In this document: positions 34,191-48,725 of the stretch, piece by piece
Layout: each line of letters opens with the position of its first letter
How positions within the stretch are numbered: position 1 is the first letter of the stretch
Source: Nematopogon swammerdamellus
Lineage: Eukaryota; Arthropoda; Insecta; Lepidoptera; Adelidae
Assembly: GCA_946902875.1 (NCBI GenBank)
Contig: OX336355.1
Location: 15,285,347 to 15,349,346, forward strand
DNA: 64,000 nt
Direction of reading: 5' to 3'
Position numbers and translations under genes: made by a program
The notes under the pieces: model-generated
What the model was told of the DNA's origin: nothing
Database searches by the model: none
What the model saw: the letters and a program-made list of their open reading frames with translations, nothing else

Positions 34191-35850
34191 ATGATAGATT
34201 ATAGATTATTTCGGAAAGTTCTAGCGGTTTTAACAAGGATACAGGGCGCAGCAAGCCAATTCTGACCACGTTAAGTTACAAATACACCAGGTATATTCGT
34301 TCACAGCAGGCATTGAATTATATTCTGCAAGCCGAAGCTAAGAGTATCTAGTAACTGTAACAAATGTACCCATTCCGATACCCGCAGTGTATACCGGCTT
34401 ATAGGTTACCGCCGCCGATGCGGTGTGTATCAGCTTATACCGCGCGCGACCAAGTTCGAAGGTCAGGCCCAGGAGAAAGGAACACGCCATCTAAACTGGA
34501 GCATTGTCTTATACAAGTTACATGTGTTGTACGGTTAGAGGTCATGGGTGGACGAGCGGTGGAGCGACGGGGGGTCTGCCTTACGGCTATGATGCCGACT
34601 TTTTTGAAAGGTAGACGTTGAGGATTGATTGTGAGTACCCGTTTGAATGGTGGCGGAGGATAAATGTATCCTTAGATAACGATCTGAGTAGTTCATTCAA
34701 GTTAGACAAGTAATAAAAATAAAATATCAAACTTTTTTAGACGATTCTGATGTCATCGATTTGTAAAAAGCTTTTGATACTATAGAACTTCGTCAAGTAA
34801 TTAATAATAATATTTAAATCCCTTAACGAGTATTTATATATATATATATATATATACATATATATGCAGCTACATAATGGTCTAAATACCTGTGTATTAG
34901 AATTCGAAGAATAATAATTAAAATAATATTTTCTTCGGGAGTTCTACAAGGAAGTGTATTATGCCGCCTACAGACTGGTGCGAAGAAATGTGCAATGTAC
35001 GATATGGTATGGTACGATGCAATGCACGAATGGACTATGGGAATATTGCACCAGGCTGCACCCACCATTAGGATCCTATTTCCCTATTTTTTCATATTCT
35101 CTCGATACTGGGAGCGTATACATTATTCATAAATTAACTAACTTAAATGAACCTACATAACATCACGCATGTACATAAGGTAGGTAGACAGAGGCAGGCA
35201 TCGGATCTCCACTTGCTATGATCCTGATTCCTGCCTGACACATCCCTGCTCTGATGCCTCTTCCACACTCAAATGTTCTTAGAAAAAGAAAATAATGGAA
35301 TTCTCTAGAAATACCTTTAAAAATCCCGATTTATAACTAAACTATACATCATTGGAAACCGAAGAATTTAAATATTGCTTTCGTAGACGGTGATAGAGTT
35401 GCGAACGCTATCGGTCCATCCGTCAGCCTCCCAGCTGACGAATGAGCCTCTTGTGGCATACTGAGGCCCATTCATTGTACTGGGAAGGGGTTGAGAGGGT
35501 TTTGGCGACATAAGAGCGATTGAGTAGGTATGTTTCCGCATTTTACTCGCATTTTTCCTCAAATCTGTTAGAGACTTCTGCTAGGGCAATTCAACTCTCA
35601 CTTAGGGCTAGGGATAAAGTTATGTGAAAGAGATCGTATGGAGAATCTGTCACATATGTAAGAATCCTTCTGACACTAAGTTGAAGTTAAAATATCAAGG
35701 ATAAAGTTTTGTTTAGGTTTTATCAAAAACATTAACAGCATAATCTTTCAAAATTAAATATTCTCTCATCAAAATTTTTTAGTTTAATTTCTATTGCCTA
35801 TATTTTTCCGAGACACCAAACCTTGAGAACCCTTGATCCATGAATCCTAT
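34191..35850. other. Spacer with (TA)n and a LINE tail remnant
   Basis: A (TA)n run at about 34835..34868. 35175..35285 on the minus strand encodes GTGTGTCAGG-type sequence matching the LINE tail at 56.3 kb. No gene recognised. Confidence 0.5.
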
Positions 35851-36027
35851 AACCTGGGTGTCTTCAAGCGTCGTATTAACGGGCTAGACAGCCTAGCAAC
35901 AGTCCGCAAATCTGCTGGCATGGCACCTAACTGAGCGTGGTTTCGCGAGGAGAGGTGATTTTGGCTCTGTCGACTGCACCATTGGTCTCTCGGCTCAGCC
36001 ACCCATGCTGGTATACATAAAAAAAAC
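35851..36027 (+). mobile_element. LINE family E, 3' end
   Basis: LGVFKRRINGLDSLATV-like translation and a stop, then a 3' UTR ending GGCTCAGCCACCCATGCTGG, TATACATAAAAAAA. This copy shows the orientation and tail of family E most clearly. Confidence 0.7.
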
Positions 36028-36694
36028 AAAACCTTACTGTAGAATTTCATCAACGTACGAGATTTCGTCCGACACTTTAAAAGGGCTAATACTAATGTCC
36101 AGAAGATTCTTATGTCTGTGCTGATGGCTGCCGACAGTTGCCTGTCTCCACATCTCTTCGTCTCACTCCTACACATCTCGTCAATGATGCGTACGCGCAC
36201 CTCCCATTGTTTACTTTTCAGTCTACGTCCTCCGTGGATTTATTATCACAAAGTTCATCTTTTGCGCGCGAGCGTCGTCAGTATTAACATCAATGAAAGC
36301 AAACTTGTTTGTGACATCTCACTATATGTTACTCTCATCGCCCAAAGGTTGACTGCAAGAAATCACCTATATTGATAAGTCCGCTTTGTATATTTCTATT
36401 GTTCTTCTGTATGTTTTCTTCACGTACCTATCATAGTTTGTTAATATATACTTTTTGCAATAAAGAATTTCTATTCTATACTACAAATGAAAACTGGACT
36501 GCCTTACACGCTTACTGACTGACTGACTACAAATAAGTGTGTCCTCCGTCACTGGATACTGGTAGTAATAAGCGAAGCTCGTTTGCTTGGTTTGGATCAT
36601 AAAAAGTATGCCCCTGCTTTAGGTCATGCGTAATTTTAATTCTTTAGCAAAAACATATATTTCTGAAGTACAGTCACTGATCCTTCAAGAGGAG
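36028..36694. other. Spacer with retroelement 3' fragments
   Basis: 36340..36480 (GGTTGACTGCAAGAAATCAC ... TTTTTGCAATAAAGAATTTC) looks like a retroelement 3' end with a polyadenylation signal. 36505..36530 holds a CTGACTGACTGACT run. No gene recognised. Confidence 0.5.
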
Positions 36695-36830
36695 CGTGAA
36701 TGGGCACCTGTCAGGCCGGCATGGCATTCGCAACCTCCGCATACGGATATTGGATTGGATATTCGGTCCATGGGCGTCGCATCTTATGAGTGGCTCGGGG
36801 CCAAATGTCGTGTTTCAATAAAACATAAAT
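36695..36830 (+). mobile_element. LINE family G, extreme 3' end
   Basis: GGGCACCTGTCAGGCCGGCA, ATTCGCAACCTCCGCATACG, GTCCATGGGCGTCGC, CTTATGAGTGGCTCGGGGCC, TTTCAATAAAA. Same 3' UTR as 19841..19962. Confidence 0.7.
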
Positions 36831-37314
36831 ATTTGCCCAGGGCCTTTTTCCGCTACTGGGTGTCATTTCATTTCAAGTCGGAATTTTCTGGTTATTAAGT
36901 GGCCTATAACGACAGATATACAGCGCGGCGTGAGAAAATATGTATGTGTGTATATTTGTTATTGCACGCCAATTTCCTAAAAAGTAGGTACAATAGGCGA
37001 GCTTAACGCCATTAGGCATTAGAAAATACTAAAGTGGTTAAGTGGATTAGCTGGAATAACATCCCACCCCCAATTAGACAACTTAAAAACATATGAACCT
37101 TCAAAAAACATTATAAAAAATACCTATTACAATTACAGAAGACCAACAACCACTAAATCTAATAATTTTATTATCAAATTCAATAAATACTCACACCTAC
37201 TAACTTCACACAACACAGCATTATTCAACACTCCATTCTTCATCTTATTAACAGATCGCCTATCTTTTCTTTCTTTACTACCTACCTACCCTTCACTTAC
37301 ATTGTCGTCACTTT
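36831..37314. other. AT-rich spacer
   Basis: No gene or recognised repeat. Confidence 0.45.
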
Positions 37315-37610
37315 TGGTTTTTGACGTGATAACGTCTTATAAATTGATGAACACCGGCTGCGCGCACGAAAAAATGTCACGTTCCATCTGAGCCTGTGTG
37401 TGCAAGCGAGAGCGCGTAACAAGCGATAGAGAGGCACAATCGGCCGAAGCGGCAGTGTTACCAAACGTACGGTAATTGCCGTATCGTACGGTAATCGAGG
37501 CTAGAAATCGACAAATGTACGGCGTACGGCAGCGATAGGGGTGCCGTACGAAAAAATACGGTAATTGTTATAGCTGTGTTTCTTTATGACGTTATCACGT
37601 AAAACTATCG
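37315..37610. repeat. Inverted-repeat element (TGACGTGATAACGTC ends)
   Basis: TTTTTGACGTGATAACGTCT at the left and GACGTTATCACGTAAAAC at the right. The interior contains CGTACGGTAAT/GTACGGCGTACGGCA words. Non-coding, MITE-like. A second MITE follows at 37659. Confidence 0.6.
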
Positions 37611-37658
37611 TCCGTAAACCGACTTTACAGACAATAAATTTTTTAGTTAAAAACAAGG

Positions 37659-37800
37659 TTAGGCCCACTTGCACCAACACAAATTTAATATATAAACCAG
37701 TTTAACTCGTTAAACTAGCACCCGTTGTACGTGTGAACCGCGTTTAAATCCATAACTCGCTACTTAACTTTAAACTCGTGTTGGTGCAAGTGAGCCTTAG
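37659..37800. mobile_element. Palindromic MITE (GGCCCACTTGCACCAACAC)
   Basis: GGCCCACTTGCACCAACAC and GTGTTGGTGCAAGTGAGCC bound 142 bp. The interior is palindromic (ATATAAACCAGTTTAACTCG ... GCTACTTAACTTTAAACTCG). TTA lies on both sides, compatible with a PIF/Harbinger-type TWA duplication (inference). A second copy is at 61966..62109. Confidence 0.75.
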
Positions 37801-38271
37801 GCTTAAAATCAGCGGCACTGAAATGCCAGTGCTACATGCTGCGCCTAGACATTTTCTTCAATATACATATAAAAAAAAAAATATTTTATATATTGTATAT
37901 CCAAGTGAATTGACAAATAAATAACTCTGAATTGAATTGAAGTGACTGTAACCTCATAGGGAAAATACGTAGAAGGAATGATTCTTACGTTATTAGGTAG
38001 TTTTAACAATAAATTCACATACGAATCCTGGGAGCGAAAACGCTAAAACCCCACCCATTTAGGGTTCAAACCTTTTGCGTTTGAATTTATACCTTTCATT
38101 AGAACAAATCGTTATAGATAAATATTCACAAATTGGCGCATGCGCCCTGATTACGGGACTATAATCAGAAATCACAGACTCTTATAGCTGCAGTTATTGC
38201 TGGGCCTAATGATCGTATGGGCTCAGGGGCCATTACAGGCAACAGGTAGGAAAGAACGGGCGATATAACGC

Positions 38272-38672
38272 ATTGATGTAACTATCATACAATATCGACC
38301 AATTCCAAAGTTAGTCAATATCGACCAATTCCAAAATTAGTCAATATCGAGCAATTTCAAAGTTAGTCAATATCGCCAAATTCCAAGGTTAGTCAATATC
38401 GCCCAATTTCAAGGTTAGTAAATATCGACCAATTCCCATGTTAGTCAATATCGACAAATTCAAAAATTAGCCAATATCGACCAATTTCAAGGTTAGTAAA
38501 TATCGACCAATTCCAAAATTAGTCAATATCGAGCAATTTCAAAGTTAGTCAATATCACCAAATTGCAAGGTTAGTCAATATCGACCAATTTCAAGGTTAG
38601 TAAATATCGACCAATTCCAAGGTTAGTCAATATCGCCCAATTTCAAGGTTAGTAAATATCGGCCAATTCGTA
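38272..38672. repeat. 26-bp minisatellite, about 15 units
   Basis: Consensus near TATCGACCAATTCCAAGG plus TTAGTCAA. Unit variants (GACC/GAGC/GCCC, TTCC/TTTC, AGTC/AGTA) are interspersed. Non-coding; no cas genes, so not a CRISPR. Confidence 0.95.
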
Positions 38673-39460
38673 AACGGTAAATAGGCCACAAACTTTAGAA
38701 CATCCAAAGTGTGAACAGAAAATTAAACAACATCAAAGTATTAAGATTTCTTTAATAATTAAAATTTATTAAATTAAAGAATTATTTAAAATTAACATTT
38801 TTAAGAACTGTGGCTTCTTCGATGAGATCGCGGTAAGTTATCACAAATCGACCTACAGGTAGGTACCTAATCCCAGATCTAGAACGATAAAAAAGCTATG
38901 GACCCCGAACCCTATCCTCGCCAGCGTAACACGATATAAGTAAAAACATACTTGTTTCATTGGACGGTCGCGCGCTGGCCCGTCAGTCTGTCATCGGCCG
39001 CGTTCGCAAAAACGCATGCTCTGTGTTTATGTGTAAAACACTACAGCCAATTTAGTGTGCACAATAGTGGAATATCTTATCATCGGTAAGTACACTCCGC
39101 TCCCCGCAACTCGGCGACGCTAGTTCTTATACAAGCATTTGACAGTCCGGCGTCCATACCTTTTTTATCGTTCTACTCCCAGATGGTCGGAGGCAGATGC
39201 GTGCCGTGCGGTGCGGTGGACTCGCGTTGCTTTTGTCTTGTGCGCAGGCGCATTTGTGTATAATTGAATTGGATCGAGCCATTCAAACAATGTCGAATTG
39301 CTCACAATGGATGGATTTCTTCGAGTGCCGTTCGAGAGGCGGAGATAGTGGCATTTTATTGGAGAAAACTTATACTTATGTTGGTGCATAGTTATGTACA
39401 GTCGGCGGCTGTGAAAGCGAAGATATACATTGGCAATCCTTACATTGTTTACTCAAGTGA
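38673..39460. other. Unassigned spacer
   Basis: A 64-residue plus-strand ORF (39197..39391) begins with a signal-peptide-like MRAVRCGGLALLLSCAQAH, but composition, overlap with other open frames and lack of any family match make it weak. Otherwise nothing is recognised. Confidence 0.35.
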
Positions 39461-39911
39461 CGTCAGCCCATAACACCTTAGTGAACTAGATGTCATGTCA
39501 GCGCTTTGGTCGTGTCGGCTACACAGAACTGGTCGAAAATACGAACTACCTATTTACATAGCCGCTTTAGCTAAAAGACCAAAGTAGTAGTAGATATTGG
39601 ACACCGGGTGGCTAAGCTCAAGTGGCAGTGGGCTGGGTACGTTAGCCGAAGAGACGATGACCGTTGGAGTAACCGTGTCCTACACAGGCGGCCGTGGACA
39701 GGAAAACGGAGTGTGGGAAGACCACCCGCCAGGTGGGACGATGACATCAAGTACGTCGGCGGAAAGCAGTGGTTCCGTATCGCTGAAGGCCAGGAGGACT
39801 GGAGGAAAATGGAGAGGCGTATCTCCAGCAGTGGACGCTTACACGCTGACTGACTGACATAGCCGCTTTGACCGATCTTCAATTCAGTGCGGTGGTACCA
39901 ATCCGGCAGGT
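39461..39911 (-). mobile_element. SINE S1 fragment interrupted by a LINE
   Basis: S1 body on the minus strand (CAGCCCATAACACC ... TTTACATAGCCGCTTT) is broken at 39568 and resumes at 39857 (ACATAGCCGCTTTGACCGAT, GTGCGGTGGTACC). The 13 bp ACATAGCCGCTTT is present at both breakpoints. Confidence 0.85.
39569..39856 (+). mobile_element. RTE-like LINE C-terminal fragment with 13-bp target duplication
   Basis: 288 bp encoding KLKWQWAGYVSRRDDDRWSN, RPWTGKRSVGRPPARWDDDI, EGQEDWRKMERRISSSGRLH: the C-terminus of an RTE-clade-like endonuclease/reverse transcriptase. It ends in a TGACTGACTG tail instead of poly(A), as RTE elements often do. Exact 13-bp duplication ACATAGCCGCTTT (39556..39568, 39857..39869). 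Confidence 0.9.
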
Positions 39912-40007
39912 TATTATTATAAATTCTAATAATAATATCTATTCGCTTCACTTTCCGTTTATTTCCTTAACATATCATGTTCAAGTTGTCACTGTCATTG
40001 TCATTGT

Positions 40008-40485
40008 CAGCCTCCTCGGTAGCTCAGTGGCGCGGTCGGTCGACTGTTGCTAAACACCTTGGGCGCGATCAGTACTTGGGTGGGTGACCGCTCGACCGTT
40101 GGAGGCTGACCGTGGTTCGGATTCCACATAAAACTGTAGGTCCCTTCCCTTCTTACCTTACTAGGTGGTAGGGTTTATGCCGTCCGGGTTGATACCAACG
40201 CACTGAATGAAACGCCGCCGGTCGAAACGGCTATTTAAATAGTTTAACTCACACCAAATTCTTACATATTTCAACCAATAGCCGGGCCGGGTGCCTCACC
40301 GAACGCCTTCTGATTGGTTGAGTGAGATCGTTTCTCATACTCACATCGGCGAGTGAGTAACGCCGGTACAGGGGCAGTTCAGTGTAGCCGGCATGAAATG
40401 AAGGGAAGCACTGAAATGGCGCCTAGTTCACCAAGGTGTTATCGGTTGACATCAAGGATGTTGTAGGTAGGTGATGTAGCCAACT
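40008..40485 (+). mobile_element. SINE S1, tRNA/5S-headed, interrupted by a MITE
   Basis: CAGCCTCCTCGGTAGCTCAG, 5S-like GATCAGTACTTGGGTGGG, B box GGTTCGGATTCC, core, then AAATAGTTT at 40246. About 130 bp of foreign sequence follows, and S1 resumes at 40379 (CAGTTCAGTGTAGCCGGC). Its 3' end runs into a LINE G fragment without an A tail. Confidence 0.85.
40247..40378. mobile_element. Partial MITE (GTGAGTAACGCCGG family) inside S1
   Basis: TCAACCAATAGCCGGGCCGG, TTCTGATTGGTTGAGTGAG and GGCGAGTGAGTAACGCCGGT match the right half of the element at 44371..44631. Confidence 0.7.
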
Positions 40486-40612
40486 GCCGGCCTAACAGGA
40501 GCCCTTTCACGCCGCTTTTGAAAAACCTCAGCCTATGTACTTGGAAGGAAACAGACGAGCAGGGAGTGCATTAAAAATTTTCACGGTTCTGCGATTGAAT
40601 GACCTACAGAAC
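40486..40612 (-). mobile_element. LINE family G fragment
   Basis: CCGGCCTAACAGGAGCCCTT, AGGGAGTGCATT, CACGGTTCTGCGATTGAATG, ACCTACAGAACCGG match 33640..33780 (minus). Confidence 0.7.
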
Positions 40613-40639
40613 CGGATTGCGAATCCTTCCTTCCTTACC

Positions 40640-40862
40640 TTTAATAAAATCCAACGTCTGCTTTCTGTATGCATGTATGTCTGTCTGTCCGCTTATAACT
40701 CGAGAACCACTGAACCGATTTTAATACAATTTGATTCTACGGATAGCTTGGTTCTTCCCATCAATTATAGGCTACATTTCATAGCGTTAAATGGCTTATG
40801 AGGTTAGCAGAGAAGTCAAATATGAGAGCGGGCGGAGCCGCGGGCACACAGCTAGTGGTTCC
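40640..40862 (+). repeat. Lepidopteran repeat ending GCGGAGCCGCGGGCACAC
   Basis: TATGTCTGTCTGTCCGC, CGAGAACCACTGAACCGATT, then GGGCGGAGCCGCGGGCACAC and AGCTAGTGG. This terminus is very common in lepidopteran genomes. Related partial sequences are at 47160..47290, 59110..59240 and 62690..62960. Element class not determined. Confidence 0.6.
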
Positions 40863-41154
40863 ATAAAAACTCCTTCCGCAAAGGTTCCGAAGTTGTTTTG
40901 GTTCACACTCGGTGTAATACACCATAACCGTAATCACCATAATAAAATCGTATATCGTTTAGCAGACGTTCGTAAAGTTATGGTTCCAGATACCTAAGTA
41001 CCTACGTCTTGTAGTTGATCTGGGAATATCCTTAATCACTTCCCTACTGGCCTAAACATGTCATTTGCTGCGTACTCGTCTCACATATATTGCAATAAAA
41101 TTTTAACTGCACTTTTACAACCCTTGAAGTTTGCAACAAACGAGAGAGCATGCG

Positions 41155-41590
41155 GCGAATATGGATGCAAAAGAATGTTCCTTGGGTTTTACGAATCTGG
41201 ATGCGAAAGAATGTTCGTTGGCTTGTACGAATATGGATGCGAGCATATTATGTTCGTTGGATAGTACGATTATGGATGCGATCGAATGTTCGTTGGGTTA
41301 TACGAATATGGATGCAAACGAATGTTCGTTGGCTTGTACGAATATGGGAGCGAACGAACGTTCGTTGGATAGTACGAATATGGATGCGAACGAATGTTCG
41401 TTGGGTTATACGAATATGGATGCGAACGAATGTTCGTTGGCTTGCGCGAACATGGGTGCGAACGAATGTTCGTTGGATAGTACGAATATGGATGTGAACG
41501 AATGTTAGTTGGGTTATACGAATATGGATGCGAACGAATGTTCGTTGGCTTGTACGAATATGGATTCGAACGAATGTTTGCGATTTTGCC
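41155..41590. repeat. 36-bp minisatellite with 108-bp higher order
   Basis: About 12 units of ACGAATATGGATGCGAACGA + ATGTTCGTTGGNNNGT. Every third unit shares the same variant, so three 36-bp units form a 108-bp repeat. A plus-strand frame is open for 125 codons (MDANECSLGYTN, MDANECSLACTN, MGANECSLDSTN), but four frames on both strands are open, as expected of a 36-bp period. Each unit contains the near-palindrome CGAACGAATGTTCGTTGG. Confidence 0.95.
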
Positions 41591-42316
41591 CCCGAATGCC
41601 GGCGTAAAATGTATAAAACATAATCTGCTCGAACATTCGCGAGCATACATTCGCGAGCGCATATTTGCTCGGTGTGAACCCAGCAAATGTTAGCGCTGAT
41701 TAATAGGTCTCCGTGGGCCCACGATGGGCCCGAGCGAGCCGACGAGTAGGCAGTAAAGGCGGGCGGGGACGCAGTAAACTTATAATTAACAGGAGAATAA
41801 TTTAAGTTGAGCGTGTAATGCCTCGCAACTATATCGTACGATAAATTCAAAACACAGCACGATGAAAGCTATGCTATGGATGGCGCTGGAAAGCTGTGTT
41901 GAGTATTTATTTGGGTGTGTAGTTCTTTAAATAGCCATTTCGACTGACGAATGAAAGCGTTCAGTGCGGTGGTAACAACCCGTGCGGGTTAATAAGGTGT
42001 GGTGATAGCGACACCTATCCCACAACTGAATAATAAAGATCGATAATAAATAACCTACATCGCTTCGCGACGAAGAAACAGAAAGACTCACTAGCACACC
42101 AACAGGTGGCGAATACCGGGTAATTAAGAATTCCATACGCGACTTAAAACATTGTTGAAATATCAAATACGCCTCGCATAAATACAGATCGCTTGGCAGA
42201 ACAACCGGGCACTCGACCATACAACAACATCAGCTGCAGCTACACGTGGAGCCAGAGGACACGACACCGCTTCACCTTTTACCTCATAGCTCTACAAGGT
42301 AATTGATCTATACAGT
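41591..42316. other. Spacer with S1 and retroelement remnants
   Basis: 41928..41994 is an S1 core fragment (minus). A plus-strand frame at about 42075..42300 (ERLTSTPTGGEYRVIKNSIR, QHQLQLHVEPEDTTPLH, with one internal stop) looks like decayed retroelement coding sequence of unknown family. Confidence 0.4.
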
Positions 42317-42457
42317 TCTACGTGAAATCCGAACCACGGTTGACCTCCAACGGTCGAACGGTCACCCATCCAAGTTTTGACCGCGCCCAAGTGTGCTTAT
42401 GTATGATCACGAAAGAAAATCCACTTATCGCATCACTGAGTTACCGAGACTGACAGT
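42317..42457 (-). mobile_element. SINE S1 head fragment
   Basis: On the minus strand: TCAGTCTCGGTAACTCAGTG, 5S-like GGATGGGTGACCG, B-box-like GGTTCGGATTTC. No body attached. Confidence 0.75.
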
Positions 42458-42502
42458 ACCCTTTAAAACCCTAATATAGTTCCGACTAGGGTTGTAATAT
42501 CA

Positions 42503-42697
42503 ATGACTAACACTGGCCGTGGACAGAGATACGGGAGTGTGGGAGACCACCCGCCAGGTGGGATGACGACATTGACATCGGAAGCAATCAGTGGTTCTGT
42601 GCCGCTGAAGGCCGGGAGGACTGGAGAAAAATTGAAGAGAGGCGTAATGCCCAGAAGTGGCCACATTTACAACGCTGACTGACTGACTGACTGACTA
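42503..42697 (+). mobile_element. RTE-like LINE 3' end
   Basis: ACTGGCCGTGGACAGAGATA, GGAGACCACCCGCCAGGTGG, GCCGCTGAAGGCCGGGAGGA, then CGCTGACTGACTGACTGACT as tail. Confidence 0.8.
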
Positions 42698-42813
42698 ATA
42701 CTGACCTTTAGGCACTCAACCCCAAGGATATAACACGGTTCATAGCGGAAATCGGAATTGGGGGTGAGCTCTAACTCCACAACCCTCATTAACGCGCCCT
42801 GGATCAATGGAAT

Positions 42814-43110
42814 CTTTTTTTTTTTTATGGAAACTGACACAGTTGGCTACATTACCTACAACATCCGCGATGTCAGTCCATAACACCGGGTGAACTTGGT
42901 GCCACGTCAGTGCTTCCCTTCGGTCGTGCCGGCTACACTGAACCGGACAAACATAAACTATTTACATAGCCGTTTCGACCGACGTTTCATTCAGTGCGGT
43001 GGTACCAACCCGGGCGGGTTAAACCCTAGCACCTAGAAATATAAGATATACGCCTTATTCGCCTTTTACGACATACACGAGAAGAGATGCAGTGGGCATT
43101 TTCGAACAAT
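42814..43110 (-). mobile_element. SINE S1, head-A version
   Basis: T-run, GACACAGTTGGCTACATTAC, core, then CGCCTTTTACGACATACACG, AGAGATGCAGTGGGC. Head A is partly lost. Confidence 0.85.
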
Positions 43111-43436
43111 TCCTGCCACACCAAGAGAACCGTAGTGAAGCAACACAGACGAAAGTCTAGTGCTTTATCTAGAGCTACAAAAAAAAAATATCATAATAAT
43201 AAAAATAAGATAGGGAAGTTGAAAGTGTAAACCGGGTGCGGTTATTAGATAAGGCCAAAATGCTCTATTTACTATTTATATTTTAAGTGTAATGTTGCCT
43301 GTGACTGTATTTTCTGTACATTCTTTTCTTATTTTTACATAAATAAACATTTGGACCTTCCTAGGTCGCAGTGACAACAGGGCTTAGGTAGGGGCCCTAA
43401 CTCTCACACTCATAATCATAATCATAATAACACTGA

Positions 43437-47890
<4,454 letters not shown>

Positions 47891-48725
47891 TTTAGTCAGT
47901 AGGTAGTTTAGAAAAAAACAGAAAAAAGTTTGTTTACCTACTTCTCATACATACAATACAATACCACACGTGCGTGAAGCGTTGCGTTGCACTATGCGGT
48001 TGACAGTTAAATTTGACAGTGGCAGATATCAGCTGATAAAAACTGCGATACCGTATTTCAGACTCCACTAAAATAAGTAACAAAGGGATTTTTGAGTCGT
48101 TAAATCTTTTTAAAGATAAGCATTTAATGATTTAATTAATGTTATTAACAGGTCATAAATATGAAATTCAAAATGCTCAATGAATAAAGGTCATACCTAT
48201 TCTATTTGTCATTCCATTTTGAGTTATTTATTTATTTATTACCAAACTAAAATATTCGTTTTCATCAAAGTTTCCAATCCAACATCTTAACATAATATTA
48301 TTCTAGCTCTACTTTCTTCTTTCACACTGCAGATGTGAAACAGCACTAATAATATATTGAAGCGTCTTTGCACTGGAACATACCTGCCTGATATCTTATA
48401 AGCTTACGTTCTAGTTCTATCTCTTTCTTTTTCATTGGAAAACGAAAACAGGTCTTGAATTTGGGGTCGTTCGTTGCCTATTGGGTGATTGTTGTATGCA
48501 TACATCCGTCATCGACATAAAAAAAAAAACAAATAACCTCAAACTTTTTCAGCTTGATTGATTCTGTTCGTTCGCTGGTTGGTTGTGTTGTCGTTTCATA
48601 TATTATTGATTTTTGTCCAGTTGTATTCGTTCGCCGAATTCCTTTTGCGGCGGCGCGACATGCGCTCGTCTCGGTGAGTGGGACGCACCGAGCCGACCGC
48701 GGTCGGCGTTGCGTCTGCGGTCGCG
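47891..48725. promoter_or_regulatory. Head-to-head intergenic region, probable bidirectional promoter
   Basis: This 0.8-kb gap separates the start codons of TRMT61A (minus) and MED24 (plus). It holds a CACGTG E-box (about 47967) and a TATCAGCTGATA palindrome (about 48028). The last 100 bp before MED24 turn CpG-rich (GGCGGCGCGACATGCGCTCG). No clear TATA box is seen. TCTCG|GTGAGTGGG at about 48673 could be a splice donor of a 5' UTR exon. Promoter activity is inferred from gene arrangement. Confidence 0.5.

Noticed and set aside
38272..38672. CRISPR-like appearance of the 26-bp array
   Set aside because: Whole units vary; there are no unique spacers between constant repeats and the genome is eukaryotic.
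39197..39391. Small secreted peptide with signal-like N-terminus
   Set aside because: Open on three overlapping frames, no recognisable family or exon context; kept only as a note.
41131..41508. 125-residue repeat protein ORF
   Set aside because: Four frames on two strands are open over the same satellite because its period is a multiple of three; no start context or flanking exon supports coding.
48678..48725. Extra N-terminal residues of MED24
   Set aside because: The extension begins at GTG, not ATG, and precedes the first in-frame ATG at 48726.
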